A stretch of 64,000 nucleotides of DNA from Citrobacter werkmanii NBRC 105721 (GCA_000759755.1 BBMW01000005.1:1-64000); one strand, 5' to 3'; counted from the first letter of the stretch, positions 18,940 to 29,803 are shown. Numbers and translations are program-made. The notes: generated by a model from the letters alone, not told the origin.

Positions 18940-20412
18940 GTGAAGATTGTGCAGGATAAGCTCAGAAACAGGCAGGCACTGCTGGTATCGGGGCTGATTA
19001 CTCTGGTATTTACCTCGTTGTTTCTGTTTATCATCTACGAACAGCGTATAGCCACCACCAGTGAAGGCATTAACCGCCTGCAAGCTCGGATGCTGGATAT
19101 TTTCAATGACAATGAACTGATCGCTGATGCGATTGGTGAACGTTATCATCACATCAAAAACGACGATCAATGTGGCGATATATCGCAATTCACCCCCAGG
19201 AATAAAGATGAATGGGGAATTAACGCCGACCCAAAGCGGGTGCATTCGGCAACGGGGACAATCATTACCCAGCAAACCAGCCGTGGCGCTTTGTGTATGT
19301 ATGCGGCGGCGGAGTTTATACGTGGCATGGTGAATGAGTTAAACCCGGGCAGTTTTGATGCGCATCGTTACATCATTGCTAAAAACTCGGATTATTTTTA
19401 CTGGTTCATGGCGTCTGACTCGCGCCATTTCAGCTTCTCCAGTTCTGACATGGCGCGGGATATCACCAACTTTTTCTATCCGCCCGTCGATTTCTATACC
19501 CGACTGTTGCAAAAAAACGTCAAAAACAAAGCCCTTAGCTCCACGAACTTCTATACCGATAAAATTACCGGCGAAAAAGCTTACAGCGTGGTGAGCTATA
19601 TCTACGATCTGTCTGGCAAAGAAATATCAGATCAAATCGTGGCCTATCTGGTCTATGACCATTCAAAGCCTGAGTTGCAGGAGGCGCTGGCTAATGCATT
19701 TGACTATCAAATGCCACAGAGTCTGAACGTGGCGCTGGTGAATTTAACCAACAATGAAAGCCTCTGTTTATCCGGTAAATGCGTGGATAAAACGCGCCTG
19801 ATGGTGCGCAAGTTATCAGATAAATATGCATTGCACTATTCGCTGTCATTAGGCCGTTTTATGACACGCGACACACAGGCTGGGATCGTGATTCTGCTGG
19901 CGCCGTTCTTTTTCATCATGATCAGTTTCTCACTAAAATCCTGGCTGAATGAAAGCGACCTCAAGGTTTATATAGACACGCTGACCGGCTGCTTTAACCG
20001 CCGAATTCTCGATATCATCAAACGTCGTGATTTATCGCACTGCTCGGTGGTGCTACTGGATTGCAATAAGTTCAAGACTGTAAATGATACCTGGGGTCAT
20101 GCGGCAGGCGATCGGGCGCTGCAAATTATCGCTAACAGAATGCTGTCTAACACTCGAACCAGTCACGATATCGTGATTCGTACCGGCGGGGATGAGTTTA
20201 TGATCCTGTTGTTTCGCTCGCAGGCAAGTGACGCTACGGCAATTGCGCAACGCATTAGCGGGCAGGTGACCAGTCATGTGTTTGTGGTGGACGGTCATAC
20301 TGTGCCATTGTCAGTATCGTGGGGGATTGCGGAAGTGAACGGCGAGTTGGATGTGGCAATTCAGAATGCGGATAACGCCATGTATAAAATGAAGCACAAG
20401 AAAGAAGGGTAA
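18940..20412 (+). CDS. Membrane-bound diguanylate cyclase
   Basis: Makes cyclic di-GMP from two GTP. It has 490 residues: a membrane span at 13-33, a periplasmic sensing region of about 280 residues with several cysteines (Cys 79, 119, 276, 281), a second span at about 313-333, then a GGDEF domain with an intact GGDEF at 416-420 and the usual DxxxFKxVNDxxGHxxGD segment. No RxxD inhibitory site stands at its normal place (407-410 is TSHD), so product feedback may be absent. The layout resembles E. coli DgcJ, but I assign no name. The start is GTG 18940. A terminator shared with trpA follows. Confidence 0.85.
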   Translation: MKIVQDKLRNRQALLVSGLITLVFTSLFLFIIYEQRIATTSEGINRLQARMLDIFNDNELIADAIGERYHHIKNDDQCGDISQFTPRNKDEWGINADPKRVHSATGTIITQQTSRGALCMYAAAEFIRGMVNELNPGSFDAHRYIIAKNSDYFYWFMASDSRHFSFSSSDMARDITNFFYPPVDFYTRLLQKNVKNKALSSTNFYTDKITGEKAYSVVSYIYDLSGKEISDQIVAYLVYDHSKPELQEALANAFDYQMPQSLNVALVNLTNNESLCLSGKCVDKTRLMVRKLSDKYALHYSLSLGRFMTRDTQAGIVILLAPFFFIMISFSLKSWLNESDLKVYIDTLTGCFNRRILDIIKRRDLSHCSVVLLDCNKFKTVNDTWGHAAGDRALQIIANRMLSNTRTSHDIVIRTGGDEFMILLFRSQASDATAIAQRISGQVTSHVFVVDGHTVPLSVSWGIAEVNGELDVAIQNADNAMYKMKHKKEG

Positions 20413-20436
20413 AACCGCCAGGAGTCTCTGGCGGTT
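20413..20436. terminator. Bidirectional terminator between the cyclase gene and trpA
   Basis: AACCGCCAG / CTGGCGGTT form a 9-bp perfect stem with a 6-nt loop. It lies between the convergent cyclase gene and the trp operon, 8 bp from the trpA stop. Confidence 0.75.
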
Positions 20437-20444
20437 GATTTAGC

Positions 20445-21251
20445 TTAGTAAGGCGTGGCCGCTTTCATCGCGCTGACAAAGGCTTTCAGCTCCGCCAGCA
20501 TCTGCTCAGGCGCGGCAACATTCTTCTCAATGATTTTCACAATCGCTGAACCGGAAATTGCCCCGGCAGCACCGGCTTCAATCGCGCCGGTCACCTGGTC
20601 AGGTGCAGAGATACCAAAGCCCTGTAATGACGGAGGAGCACCATATTCTTTCAGCTTTTGGACCAGATGATGCAGCGGTAACGCCGCACGATTTTCAGCG
20701 CCAGTCACGCCGGCACGCGAAAGCAGATAGGTATAGCCGCGACCGTAAGAGGCAATCTGGCGCAGCAGTTCTTCATCAGCGTTCGGCGGGCAGATAAAAA
20801 TAGGCGCAATGTTGTGGCGGAGCGCCGCAGCTCTGAATGGCGCAGACTCCTCAACAGGCACATCTGCCACCAAAACAGAATCCACGCCGACTTTCTCGCA
20901 CTGAGCGTAGAATTCGTCAATACCCTTACTGAACACCAGGTTGGCATACATCAGCAGACCAATTGGAATGGTGGGGTGTTTCTGACGAATCAATGCCAGC
21001 ATCTCAAAGCATTGTGACGGTGTCACGCCCGCGGCAAATGCCCGCAGTGTAGCTTCCTGTATGGTCGGACCGTCCGCCAGCGGATCGGAGAACGGAATGC
21101 CGAGTTCAAGCGCATCAGCGCCAGCTTCAATCAGCGTATCAATGATTTTCAGTGACTGTTCGACCGACGGATCGCCCAGGGTTACGAAGGGGACAAAAGC
21201 ACCTTCTTTGCGGTCCTTCAGCTGTGCAAAAAGATTTTCGTAACGTTCCAT
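20445..21251 (-). CDS. trpA: TrpA, tryptophan synthase alpha subunit
   Basis: Cleaves indole-3-glycerol phosphate to indole and glyceraldehyde 3-phosphate and channels the indole to TrpB. It has 268 residues in a TIM barrel. The catalytic Glu 49 and Asp 60 lie in [16 protein letters not shown]. Its ATG shares one base with the trpB stop (TGATG), so translation is coupled. It is the last gene of the operon. Confidence 0.98.
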   Translation of the reverse strand: MERYENLFAQLKDRKEGAFVPFVTLGDPSVEQSLKIIDTLIEAGADALELGIPFSDPLADGPTIQEATLRAFAAGVTPSQCFEMLALIRQKHPTIPIGLLMYANLVFSKGIDEFYAQCEKVGVDSVLVADVPVEESAPFRAAALRHNIAPIFICPPNADEELLRQIASYGRGYTYLLSRAGVTGAENRAALPLHHLVQKLKEYGAPPSLQGFGISAPDQVTGAIEAGAAGAISGSAIVKIIEKNVAAPEQMLAELKAFVSAMKAATPY

Positions 21252-22444
21252 CAGATTTCCCCTCGCGCTTTCAGAATATCGTGTACGGTGAAAATGTCTT
21301 TGTCGCCGCGACCGGAGAGATTAACCACCAGTAACTGCTCTTTTTCCGGATTCTCACGCATCATTTTCAGGGCGTGTGCCAGGGCATGGGAGGATTCCAG
21401 CGCCGGGATGATCCCCTCGTGCAGACACAGCGTTTTAAAGGCTTCCAACGCTTCATCGTCAGTGATTGAAACATAATCGGCGCGACCGATGCTGTTCAGG
21501 TAGGCATGCTGCGGCCCGACAGACGGGAAATCCAGACCTGCGGAAACAGAGTAAGACTCTTCAATTTGTCCTTCTTCAGTCTGCATCATCGGGGATTTCA
21601 TGCCAAAGTAAATCCCGACACGACCATGTTTCAGCGGTGCGCCGTGTTCACCGGATTCGATCCCGTGACCGCCTGGCTCTACGCCAATCAGACCGACGCT
21701 GGTTTCATTAATAAAATCGGCAAACATGCCGATGGCGTTAGAACCACCGCCCACGCAGGCGATAACAGCGTCCGGCAAACGACCTTCTTTTTCCAGAATC
21801 TGCGCTTTCGTTTCTTCGCCGATCATGCGCTGGAACTCACGTACAATGGTCGGGAAGGGATGCGGTCCCGCCGCTGTCCCGAGCATATAGTGCGCGGTAT
21901 CGTAGCTGCCAGACCAGTCGCGCAGGGCTTCGTTACAGGCGTCTTTCAGCGTTGCAGAACCGCTATGAACAGGAATGACTTCTGCTCCCATCAGACGCAT
22001 ACGGAAAACGTTAGGCGACTGACGCTCAACGTCTTTCGCACCCATATAAATACGACATTTCAGCCCCAGCAATGCACTGGCCAGCGCCGATGCAACGCCG
22101 TGCTGACCCGCGCCGGTTTCGGCGATGATTTCCGTTTTCCCCATACGCTTCGCCAGTAACGCCTGACCCAACACCTGGTTAGTTTTGTGCGCACCGCCGT
22201 GCAATAAATCTTCACGCTTAAGATACAGCGTGGTGTTGGTCCCGTTAGTAATGTTCTGGCATTTGGTCAGCGCGGTTGGACGACCAGCATAGTTTTTCAG
22301 CAGATCGGTAAACTGCGCCTGAAACTCAGGATCTTTTTGCGCGCTGACGAAAGCTTCTTCCAGTTGACGCAGGGCAGGCATCAGAATTTGTGGCACATAC
22401 ATACCGCCAAATTCACCAAAGTACGGATTGAGTAATGTTGTCAT
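21251..22444 (-). CDS. trpB: TrpB, tryptophan synthase beta subunit
   Basis: Condenses indole with serine to tryptophan using pyridoxal phosphate. It has 397 residues. The cofactor lysine is Lys 87 in [12 protein letters not shown], and the phosphate-binding glycine loop is [13 protein letters not shown] start at ATG 22444 ([14 protein letters not shown]) with AAGGA upstream; the open frame extends 19 codons further into the 3' end of trpC but does not match the family. Confidence 0.98.
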   Translation of the reverse strand: MTTLLNPYFGEFGGMYVPQILMPALRQLEEAFVSAQKDPEFQAQFTDLLKNYAGRPTALTKCQNITNGTNTTLYLKREDLLHGGAHKTNQVLGQALLAKRMGKTEIIAETGAGQHGVASALASALLGLKCRIYMGAKDVERQSPNVFRMRLMGAEVIPVHSGSATLKDACNEALRDWSGSYDTAHYMLGTAAGPHPFPTIVREFQRMIGEETKAQILEKEGRLPDAVIACVGGGSNAIGMFADFINETSVGLIGVEPGGHGIESGEHGAPLKHGRVGIYFGMKSPMMQTEEGQIEESYSVSAGLDFPSVGPQHAYLNSIGRADYVSITDDEALEAFKTLCLHEGIIPALESSHALAHALKMMRENPEKEQLLVVNLSGRGDKDIFTVHDILKARGEI

Positions 22445-22454
22445 GTCCTTTTCC

Positions 22455-23816
22455 TTAATATGCGCGCAGCGTCTGAAAGACCGAAGCCAGGAGTCGTGCA
22501 TCTTTGATGCCCGGCTGTGACTCTACGCCAGAATTAAAATCGAGCCCGGCACAGCCGGTTTTTGCCGCGTTGACACAGTTATCGGCGCCAAGTCCGCCAG
22601 CCAGTAAAACGTTATCCAGCGATTGCCCGCCTAAAAGCGACCAGTCGAATCGTTGACCGCTACCGCCCTGGCCGTTGTCGAACACGTACTTATCGACATG
22701 CTGATAATCCCTGGCTGGCAACGTTTCGCTCACGCTCAGCGCTTTCCAGATTTGCACCTGTTTGGGCAGCGCATCGCGCAGGGCGTCAACATAGGTCTGA
22801 TCTTCGCTCCCATGCAGTTGCACTGCACTCAGTCCCAGGGCCAACGCTTTGTCGCACACCTCGGTAATCTCGGTGTTACGGAACACGCCGACATACTGCA
22901 ATGGCGCACCGCTTATCACTTCTCGCGCCTGCTCAACGCTAACCGCGCGCGGAGATGAGGGCACGAAAATCAACCCGCCATATATGGCACCCGCTTCATA
23001 TGCCGCGTTTGCATCCTGAGCCCGGGTCAAACCGCAGACTTTGTTCTCACCAAGCAGAACCCGACGCACGGCGGCGTGCAGGTCATCATGCGACATCAGC
23101 GCAGAGCCAATCAGAAAACCGTTGGCGAAGTGGCTAAGTTCGCGTACCTGGCCGTAGGTATTAATACCGGACTCGCTGATGACGGTTACGCCATGACCCA
23201 GTCGCGGCGCCAGTTGGCGGGTGCGGTTCAGGTCAATCGACAGATCGCGTAAATCACGGTTATTGATACCAACGACTTTGGCGCCCAGAGCGATAGCACG
23301 CTCCAGCTCTTCTTCGTTACTGACTTCGGTCAGAACACCCATCTTCAGACTATGGGCCACGGCGGCGAGTTGACGATATTGCTCATCGTCCAGCACTGAC
23401 AGCATCAGCAGGCAGGCGTCCGCCTGGTAGAAACGCGCCAGGTAAATCTGGTAAGGATCGATAATAAAGTCCTTACACAGGATGGGCTGCGACGCGATAC
23501 GGCTGACGATGGGCAGGAAATCAAAGCTGCCCTGGAAATATTTTTCATCGGTCAGTACGGAAATCGCAGATGCATAATGTTTATACACGTCCGCAATCAG
23601 TGCCGGGTCGAAGTCATCACGAATCACGCCTTTCGATGGTGAGGCTTTTTTGCACTCCAGAATAAAGGCGGTACGCGCGCCTTGCAGCGCATCGTAGAAA
23701 TCACGAGCGCTGGGTTGTACGTCATTTTGAAAGCTGGCCAGCGGTTGTTGTTGTTTCCGGGCTTCTACCCAAATCGCCTTGTCAGCGACAATTTTCGCTA
23801 AAACGGTTTGCATCAT
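22455..23816 (-). CDS. trpC: TrpC(F), indole-3-glycerol phosphate synthase / phosphoribosylanthranilate isomerase
   Basis: A fusion of two TIM-barrel enzymes catalysing steps three and four of tryptophan synthesis, typical of Enterobacteriaceae. It has 453 residues. The N-terminal synthase domain holds [12 protein letters not shown] and ISESGI. The C-terminal isomerase domain starts about residue 256 ([11 protein letters not shown]), where the Cys is the usual catalytic residue. It begins directly after the trpD stop, with no gap. Confidence 0.98.
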   Translation of the reverse strand: MMQTVLAKIVADKAIWVEARKQQQPLASFQNDVQPSARDFYDALQGARTAFILECKKASPSKGVIRDDFDPALIADVYKHYASAISVLTDEKYFQGSFDFLPIVSRIASQPILCKDFIIDPYQIYLARFYQADACLLMLSVLDDEQYRQLAAVAHSLKMGVLTEVSNEEELERAIALGAKVVGINNRDLRDLSIDLNRTRQLAPRLGHGVTVISESGINTYGQVRELSHFANGFLIGSALMSHDDLHAAVRRVLLGENKVCGLTRAQDANAAYEAGAIYGGLIFVPSSPRAVSVEQAREVISGAPLQYVGVFRNTEITEVCDKALALGLSAVQLHGSEDQTYVDALRDALPKQVQIWKALSVSETLPARDYQHVDKYVFDNGQGGSGQRFDWSLLGGQSLDNVLLAGGLGADNCVNAAKTGCAGLDFNSGVESQPGIKDARLLASVFQTLRAY

Positions 23817-25412
23817 TTACCCTCTTGCTGCCAGCGCAGTGACACGGTCATAGGCCGCGCCGCTACGCAGCACATTAATCACGGTTTGCGCATTGGTTTT
23901 TAAATCTTCTTCACCGTGCAGGCGCATTAACATGGCGACATTCGCGGCAACGGCTGCTTCATGAGCGGCTTCACCTTTACCTTGTAACAAGCGACTAAGA
24001 ATGTCACGGTTTTCTTCCGGCGTGCCGCCCGCCAGCTGTTCCTGATGGTAAGGCGTCAGGCCAAAGTCTTCCGCCGTCAGTTGATAGCTCTTGATTTCGC
24101 CATCATGCAGCTCTGCCACAATAGTCGGCGCATGCAGCGAAACCTCATCCATGCCGCCGCTATGTACGACCGCGGCACGCTGATATCCCAATACGCGCAG
24201 CGTTTCGGCAATCGGCAGCACCAGTTCCGGGCTGTAAACGCCGATCAGCGCCAGCGGTGGATGCGCCGGGTTAATCAACGGACCGAGTACGTTAAACAGC
24301 GTGCGGGTTTTCAACTGTTGGCGTACCGGCATGGCGTGGCGAAAACCGGTGTGGTATTTCGGTGCAAACAAGAAGCACACACCAAGATCGTCAAGCGCCT
24401 GACGGGATTTATCGGCGTTCATGTCCAGATTAATGCCAAATGCCGCCAACAGATCCGAAGAGCCAGATTTGCTGGAGACGCTGCGGTTGCCGTGTTTGGC
24501 CACTTTCAGTCCACAGGCCGCCGCAACGAAAGCGCTGGCCGTGGAGATATTGATACTGTTACTACCGTCACCGCCGGTACCGACAATATCGGCAAACAGA
24601 TAATCAGGGCGCGGGAACGGGGCGGCGTTTTCCAGCAGCGCGGTTGCCGCACCGGCAATTTCATGCGGGTGTTCGCCACGAATTTTCATGCTCACCAGGG
24701 CCGCAGCGAGTTGTTCCGGCTTCAGTTCACCGCGTACTACGGCAGAGAACAGCTGGTGGCTTTCCTGTTGGGACAGCGTCTGAGCCTGATACAGTTTCTC
24801 CAGAATAGGTTGCAGCGTATTGGTCTGCTCGAGTTTCTGTTGCGCCCAGGCCAGCGTTTGCTCCAGCAGAAGCGCGCCCTGGGTGGTGAGGATCGATTCC
24901 GGATGGAACTGGAAGCCACACACGCGATCGGTATCGTGACGGACCGCCATCACCATGCCGTTAAAGTGGGCGTTGATGGTCAATCCGGCCGGAACGTTGC
25001 TGCCTACAAGCGAGTGGTAACGCGCTACCGGCAATGGATTCGCCAGACCGCTGAACATTGCCTGACCGTCGTGTTCAATGCTGGACGCTTTACCGTGCAG
25101 GATCTCGCCTGCCTGACCGACATAGCCGCCGTAGGCTTCAACAATCGCCTGATGCCCCAGACAAATACCGATAATCGGCAGCTTGCCGCGCAGGCGAGTT
25201 AACAGCTCCGGCATGCAGCCCGCTTCGCTTGGCGCACCGGGCCCCGGAGAGAGCATCAGCACCGGGTTTTTCATGGTTGCTAAGCGGTCAATTAACGTCT
25301 GGGCCGGAATATGGTTGCGGTAAATCACCACGTTATGACCGTTAGTACGCAGCTGATCCGCCAGGTTATAGGTAAATGAGTCGATGTTATCGAGCAGCAG
25401 AATGTCAGCCAT
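23817..25412 (-). CDS. trpD: TrpD (TrpGD), anthranilate synthase glutaminase / phosphoribosyltransferase
   Basis: A fusion protein of 531 residues. The N-terminal class I glutamine amidotransferase (GICLGHQAI with the nucleophilic Cys, FQFHPES with the His-Glu pair) supplies ammonia to TrpE. The C-terminal domain (from about residue 200, with [14 protein letters not shown]) transfers anthranilate to phosphoribosyl pyrophosphate. Its ATG overlaps the trpE stop by one base (TAATG), which couples translation of the two subunits of the complex. Confidence 0.98.
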   Translation of the reverse strand: MADILLLDNIDSFTYNLADQLRTNGHNVVIYRNHIPAQTLIDRLATMKNPVLMLSPGPGAPSEAGCMPELLTRLRGKLPIIGICLGHQAIVEAYGGYVGQAGEILHGKASSIEHDGQAMFSGLANPLPVARYHSLVGSNVPAGLTINAHFNGMVMAVRHDTDRVCGFQFHPESILTTQGALLLEQTLAWAQQKLEQTNTLQPILEKLYQAQTLSQQESHQLFSAVVRGELKPEQLAAALVSMKIRGEHPHEIAGAATALLENAAPFPRPDYLFADIVGTGGDGSNSINISTASAFVAAACGLKVAKHGNRSVSSKSGSSDLLAAFGINLDMNADKSRQALDDLGVCFLFAPKYHTGFRHAMPVRQQLKTRTLFNVLGPLINPAHPPLALIGVYSPELVLPIAETLRVLGYQRAAVVHSGGMDEVSLHAPTIVAELHDGEIKSYQLTAEDFGLTPYHQEQLAGGTPEENRDILSRLLQGKGEAAHEAAVAANVAMLMRLHGEEDLKTNAQTVINVLRSGAAYDRVTALAARG

Positions 25413-26974
25413 TAGAAAGTCTCCTGTGCGTGGTGCGCGGTGGCGATAGCACGCAAAACCGCACGCGCTTTATTACGGGTTTCATCGGCTTCAGACTGCG
25501 GAACAGAATCCAGAACAATCCCGGCACCGGCTTGTACGGTGGCAATACCGTCTTCCACGAGGGCGGAACGAATCACAATACAGGTATCCAGATCGCCATG
25601 GGCGGTAAAGTAGCCTACCGCGCCGCCATAGCTGCCACGGCGACGACCTTCGGCCTCGGCGATAAGCTGCATGGCGCGAACTTTCGGCGCACCGCTTAGC
25701 GTGCCCATATTCATACAGGCGCGGTACGCATGCAGCACATCCAGATCGCTACGCAGTTCGCCGACTACGCGGGAAACCAGGTGCATCACGAAGGAGTACC
25801 GATCCACTTTGGTGAGGTCTGCAACGTAGCGGCTACCCGGCGTGCAGATGCGCGCCAGGTCGTTACGCGCAAGGTCAACCAGCATCAGGTGCTCGGAAAG
25901 TTCTTTATGATCGGTACGCATCTCCAGCTCGATACGGCTGTCGAGATCGCGGTCCAGCGAGCCATCCGCCCGGCGACCGCGCGGACGCGTTCCGGCAATC
26001 GGGTAGATCTCAATCTGCCGGCTGGTGGCATCATATTTCAGCGAGCTTTCCGGAGAGGCGCCGAACAGCGTGAAATCGTTGTCCTGCATGAAAAACATAT
26101 ACGGGCTGGGATTACTTTTCTTCAGCACATAGTAGGCCGCCAGCGGTGACGGGCAGGGCAATGAGAAACGGCGGGACGGAACTACCTGGAAAATCTCGCC
26201 TGCGCGAATGGCTTTTTGCATCCCGCGCACCACAGCGCCAAATTCTTCATCGCTCTGGTTACATTCGCAGCGCATCTGCGGAATTTCTGTCACGGGCAGC
26301 GGCGGCGCAGGCTCGGTAAGCTGCTGACTCAGTTGCGCCAGACGAGCGTTCAGACGCTGTTTTTCGCCATCGCTGGGGGTAAACACGCTGGCCTGAATGC
26401 GGGTACTTTTCTTCTGGTGGTCGATGACCATCAGCGTCTCTGCCAGATAAAAGCAGTAGTCCGGGCAACGATTGCCAGCCTCAAGTTGAGGTAAATCCTC
26501 AAAACCGGCGACCAGGTCATAGGAAAACAGACCGCCGAAGAACATCGCTTCACGTTCTTGCGCAGGGACATTGACCAGTTCCTGTAATAAACGAAAAGCG
26601 TCAAATACGGAAAGGGAACATAAGCGGGCGTCCTCATCCAGCAACGGGCTTACATTGGGAAATTTCAAATGGCGAATGTTCGGCTGTTGTTCGTTTTCAA
26701 CGCCAGCAGGCAGCGCAGCATCCAGCAGGGGTAGCAGCGATGCGCCGTTCGCGGATAGGGCCTTGATAGTGACAGTGTCACCCAGAGCGGTGATGCGCAA
26801 CGCGCTGTCGACCAGCAACAAGCTCTTCAGATCATCTTTGCTATTAATATCTGCGGATTCAAGCAGCAGCGTCGCTGGACGCGCGCCACACACCTGATGA
26901 AACAGCGCTGTTGGATTCTCACGGTAGGCGGCATCGCAGGTAAGCAGTTCGAGTGTCGGTTTTTGTGTTTGCAT
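25412..26974 (-). CDS. trpE: TrpE, anthranilate synthase component I
   Basis: Makes anthranilate from chorismate with ammonia from TrpD; the first committed step, inhibited by tryptophan. It has 520 residues. The N-terminal region has the [12 protein letters not shown] feedback element, and the chorismate-binding C-terminal half contains [25 protein letters not shown] and GGAVGYF. I start at ATG 26974 ([11 protein letters not shown]), which is the E. coli length; an upstream ATG at 26986 is four codons longer. Confidence 0.97.
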   Translation of the reverse strand: MQTQKPTLELLTCDAAYRENPTALFHQVCGARPATLLLESADINSKDDLKSLLLVDSALRITALGDTVTIKALSANGASLLPLLDAALPAGVENEQQPNIRHLKFPNVSPLLDEDARLCSLSVFDAFRLLQELVNVPAQEREAMFFGGLFSYDLVAGFEDLPQLEAGNRCPDYCFYLAETLMVIDHQKKSTRIQASVFTPSDGEKQRLNARLAQLSQQLTEPAPPLPVTEIPQMRCECNQSDEEFGAVVRGMQKAIRAGEIFQVVPSRRFSLPCPSPLAAYYVLKKSNPSPYMFFMQDNDFTLFGASPESSLKYDATSRQIEIYPIAGTRPRGRRADGSLDRDLDSRIELEMRTDHKELSEHLMLVDLARNDLARICTPGSRYVADLTKVDRYSFVMHLVSRVVGELRSDLDVLHAYRACMNMGTLSGAPKVRAMQLIAEAEGRRRGSYGGAVGYFTAHGDLDTCIVIRSALVEDGIATVQAGAGIVLDSVPQSEADETRNKARAVLRAIATAHHAQETF

Positions 26975-26997
26975 CGTTGTTCTCATTAATTTTGTTC

Positions 26998-27024
26998 AAA
27001 AAAAAGCCCGCTCAGTTGGCGGGC
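26998..27024 (-). terminator. trp attenuator
   Basis: On the minus strand GCCCGC and GCGGGC pair (27024-27006) and are followed by eight T. This is the 3:4 terminator stem of the trp leader. The preceding segment 2 (GGGCAGTGTC) can pair with the 5' side instead, forming the antiterminator, when ribosomes stall at the leader Trp codons. Confidence 0.93.
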
Positions 27025-27068
27025 CGGGTATCTGGTTGCATATTGCAGACGTAAGACACTGCCCGAAA

Positions 27069-27113
27069 TCAGGAAGTGCGCCACCAACCGTGCAGGACAA
27101 ATGTTGCTTTCAT
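27069..27113 (-). CDS. trpL: TrpL, trp operon leader peptide
   Basis: A 14-residue leader peptide, MKATFVLHGWWRTS, with two tandem Trp codons. Ribosome stalling at these codons under tryptophan shortage prevents the terminator at 26998 from forming. The sequence lies between the E. coli ([14 protein letters not shown]) and Salmonella forms in residue choice. Confidence 0.96.
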   Translation of the reverse strand: MKATFVLHGWWRTS

Positions 27114-27143
27114 CTCAGATACCTTCTTCATGTGAACTTGCGT

Positions 27144-27157
27144 ACTAGTTAACTAGT
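27144..27157. promoter_or_regulatory. TrpR operator
   Basis: ACTAGTTAACTAGT is a perfect 14-bp palindrome and equals the core of the E. coli trp operator. It overlaps the -10 element, so tryptophan-bound TrpR blocks polymerase. Confidence 0.95.
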
Positions 27158-27175
27158 TCGATGGAGTAAAGTCAA
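27147..27175 (-). promoter_or_regulatory. trp operon promoter
   Basis: On the minus strand, -35 TTGACT (27175-27170) and -10 TTAACT (27152-27147) are separated by 17 bp. The arrangement is the same as in E. coli. Confidence 0.92.
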
Positions 27176-27248
27176 CACCTGATTTCAGTAAATTTGTCGA
27201 AACCGCTATGATGGGCGCGTTACGACATTTATTTAAACGGGAGCCGCC

Positions 27249-28127
27249 TTGAGCGACACGAATTACGCAGTGATTTATGACCTGCACAGTCATACTACAG
27301 CCTCTGATGGGCGATTAACCCCTGAAGCCTTAGTACACCGTGCGGTAGAGATGCGAGTCGGTACACTGGCGATCACCGATCATGACACCACGGCTGGTAT
27401 TGCCGCGGCAAGAGAAGAAATTTCACGTTCGGGTTTAGCGTTAAATCTGATCTCAGGTGTTGAGATTTCTACGGTGTGGGAAAATCATGAGATCCATATT
27501 GTGGGTCTGAATATTGATATTTCTCATCCACTGATGTGCGAGTTTTTGGCGCAACAAACGGAACGTCGTCAGCAGCGCGCGCGCCTGATTGCTGAACGAC
27601 TCGATAAAGCGCATATTCCCGGCGCATGGGAAGGCGCGTTGCGTCTGGCTGATGGCGGGGCGGTCACTCGGGGTCATTTTGCGCGTTTTCTGGTGGAGTG
27701 CGGAAAAGCCACGACAATCGCGGATGTTTTTAAAAAATACCTTGCCCGTGGGAAAACCGGTTACGTTCCGCCGCAGTGGTGTACAATAGAACAAGCTATT
27801 GATGTCATTCATCATTCTGGCGGTAAGGCAGTTCTGGCTCATCCTGGGCGGTACGATCTTAGCGCTAAGTGGCTGAAAAGACTGGTTGCATACTTCGCTG
27901 AACACCGTGGTGACGCGATGGAAGTGGCGCAGTGCCAACAGTCTCCCAATGAACGCACCCATCTGGCGACGCTTGCGCGCCAGCATCAATTGTGGGCATC
28001 GCAGGGATCTGATTTTCATCAGCCCTGCCCGTGGATTGAACTGGGTCGTAAACTCTGGTTGCCCGCGGGCGTAGAAGGCGTCTGGCAACTCTGGGAACAG
28101 CCCGAGACCACAGAGAGGAAAGTATGA
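27249..28127 (+). CDS. rnm: Rnm (YciV/TrpH), 5'-3' exoribonuclease of the PHP family
   Basis: A 292-residue metal-dependent PHP-domain phosphoesterase. In E. coli it trims 5' ends of rRNAs and digests short RNA and 3',5'-bisphosphate nucleotides (RNase AM). Metal-site motifs are DLHSHTTASDG and ITDHDTT near the N-terminus, then LAHPGRY and SQGSDFH. The start is TTG 27249, with GGGAGCC upstream. The stop overlaps the yciO ATG by 4 bp. It is divergent from the trp operon. Confidence 0.93.
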   Translation: MSDTNYAVIYDLHSHTTASDGRLTPEALVHRAVEMRVGTLAITDHDTTAGIAAAREEISRSGLALNLISGVEISTVWENHEIHIVGLNIDISHPLMCEFLAQQTERRQQRARLIAERLDKAHIPGAWEGALRLADGGAVTRGHFARFLVECGKATTIADVFKKYLARGKTGYVPPQWCTIEQAIDVIHHSGGKAVLAHPGRYDLSAKWLKRLVAYFAEHRGDAMEVAQCQQSPNERTHLATLARQHQLWASQGSDFHQPCPWIELGRKLWLPAGVEGVWQLWEQPETTERKV

Positions 28128-28744
28128 GCCAGTTTTTTTATATTCATCCCGAAAACCCACAACAGCGACTGATCAATCAGGCCGTTGAAATCGTGCGTAA
28201 AGGTGGGGTGATCGTCTATCCAACCGATTCCGGCTATGCGTTGGGCTGCAAAATTGAAGATAAAGGCGCGATGGAGCGCATTTGTCGCATTCGTCACCTG
28301 CCGGATGGGCACAACTTTACGCTGATGTGCCGTGACCTGTCCGAACTGTCGACCTATTCGTTTGTCGATAACGTGGCTTTTCGTTTGATTAAAAATAATA
28401 CGCCAGGCAACTACACCTTCATCCTGAAAGGGACGAAAGAAGTGCCGCGCCGTTTGTTGCAGGAAAAACGTAAGACCATCGGCCTGCGTGTGCCGTCGAA
28501 TCCGATTGCGCTGGCGCTGCTGGAAGCACTGGGCGAGCCGATGCTCTCTACATCGCTGATGCTGCCGGGCAGTGAATTTACCGAGTCTGACCCGGAAGAG
28601 ATTAAGGATCGTCTGGAGAAGCAGGTGGAGCTGATTATCCACGGCGGCTATCTCGGCCAGCAGCCGACCACGGTCATCGATTTAACTGACGATTCTCCGG
28701 TGGTCTTGCGTGAAGGCGTCGGCGACGTTAAACCTTTCTTATAA
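28124..28744 (+). CDS. yciO: YciO, YrdC/Sua5-domain protein
   Basis: A 206-residue protein of the family that includes TsaC, the enzyme making threonylcarbamoyl-AMP for tRNA t6A. YciO itself is a paralogue of uncertain role. Conserved pieces include GGVIVYPTDSGYALGCK near the N-terminus and TIGLRVPSNPIA. Translation is likely coupled to rnm through the ATGA overlap. Confidence 0.92.
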   Translation: MSQFFYIHPENPQQRLINQAVEIVRKGGVIVYPTDSGYALGCKIEDKGAMERICRIRHLPDGHNFTLMCRDLSELSTYSFVDNVAFRLIKNNTPGNYTFILKGTKEVPRRLLQEKRKTIGLRVPSNPIALALLEALGEPMLSTSLMLPGSEFTESDPEEIKDRLEKQVELIIHGGYLGQQPTTVIDLTDDSPVVLREGVGDVKPFL

Positions 28745-28844
28745 GGGCGCGAACCGCTATACTACGCGGCCTTAAAATGGCGCTGACTGGCGCCGTTGAT
28801 TCTCCTGTTCGACGCCTGTGAAGGCGACATCTAAAGGAAGCTCT

Positions 28845-29720
28845 ATGAGCGAAAAGTTACAAAAAGTGCTGGCGCGCGCCGGCCACGGTTCTCGCCGTGA
28901 AATTGAAACCATTATTGCCGCGGGCCGTGTGAGCGTTGATGGCAAAATTGCCACGCTCGGCGATCGCGTTGAAGTGACGCCGGGTCTGAAAATCCGTATC
29001 GACGGTCATCTGATTTCAGTTAAAGAGTCTGCGGAACAAATCTGTCGCGTTCTGGCCTATTACAAACCAGAGGGTGAACTGTGTACCCGTAACGACCCGG
29101 AAGGTCGTCCGACCGTATTTGATCGTCTGCCAAAACTGCGCGATGCGCGCTGGATTGCCGTGGGGCGTCTGGATGTGAATACCTGCGGTTTATTGCTGTT
29201 CACTACCGACGGTGAACTGGCAAACCGTCTGATGCATCCAAGCCGTGAAGTTGAGCGTGAATATGCGGTGCGTGTGTTTGGTCAGGTTGATGACGCGAAA
29301 CTGCGCGATCTGAGTCGTGGCGTACAGCTGGAAGATGGTCCGGCGGCGTTTAAAACAATCAAGTTCAGCGGTGGTGAAGGGATCAACCAGTGGTACAACG
29401 TCACGCTGACTGAAGGACGTAACCGTGAAGTACGTCGCCTGTGGGAAGCTGTAGGCGTGCAGGTAAGTCGTCTTATCCGTGTCCGTTACGGCGATATCCC
29501 GCTGCCGAAAGGCCTGCCGCGTGGCGGCTGGACGGAGCTTGATCTTGCGCAGACCAACTATTTACGTGAACTGGTGGAGCTGAAGCCGGAAACGACCTCT
29601 AAAGTTGCCGTCGAGAAAGATCGTCGTCGTATGAAGGCGAACCAGATCCGTCGTGCGGTGAAGCGCCACTCACAGGTCGGCAGCAGCCGTCGTCCGGGTG
29701 GTCGCAGCAACAACGGTTAA
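28845..29720 (+). CDS. rluB: RluB, 23S rRNA pseudouridine-2605 synthase
   Basis: Isomerises one uridine of 23S rRNA to pseudouridine. It has 291 residues: an S4 RNA-binding domain (about 1-60, [16 protein letters not shown]), a RsuA-type catalytic domain with the active-site Asp in [12 protein letters not shown], and a basic, Ser/Gly-rich tail. ATG 28845 with AGGAAG upstream is chosen; the frame is open from 28818. Confidence 0.96.
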   Translation: MSEKLQKVLARAGHGSRREIETIIAAGRVSVDGKIATLGDRVEVTPGLKIRIDGHLISVKESAEQICRVLAYYKPEGELCTRNDPEGRPTVFDRLPKLRDARWIAVGRLDVNTCGLLLFTTDGELANRLMHPSREVEREYAVRVFGQVDDAKLRDLSRGVQLEDGPAAFKTIKFSGGEGINQWYNVTLTEGRNREVRRLWEAVGVQVSRLIRVRYGDIPLPKGLPRGGWTELDLAQTNYLRELVELKPETTSKVAVEKDRRRMKANQIRRAVKRHSQVGSSRRPGGRSNNG

Positions 29721-29730
29721 TCATGACCAG

Positions 29731-29801
29731 GCCTGATAAGCAAAGCGCCATCAGGCGTTAGCGTGGAGCCGGATGCGGCAAAAGCGCCTTATCCGGCCTG
29801 G
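29731..29801. repeat. REP pair between rluB and btuR
   Basis: Two palindromic units occur: GCCTGATAAG...CATCAGGC at 29731-29756 and GCCGGATGCGGC...TTATCCGGC at 29768-29797. They match the enterobacterial REP consensus and lie between convergent genes. Confidence 0.8.
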
Positions 29802-29803
29802 TG

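Noticed and set aside
18850-19275. A 141-codon minus-strand frame over the start of the cyclase gene
   Set aside because: Antisense to the cyclase; no recognisable product.
21506-22159. A 217-codon open frame on the plus strand inside trpB
   Set aside because: Antisense to trpB with composition of a shadow frame.
24045-25202. A 385-codon open frame on the plus strand inside trpD
   Set aside because: It is antisense to the conserved trpD gene, has Arg/Gln/His-rich composition typical of a shadow frame, and shows no recognisable domain.
27453-28160. A 235-codon minus-strand frame across rnm and the start of yciO
   Set aside because: Antisense to two conserved, overlapping genes.
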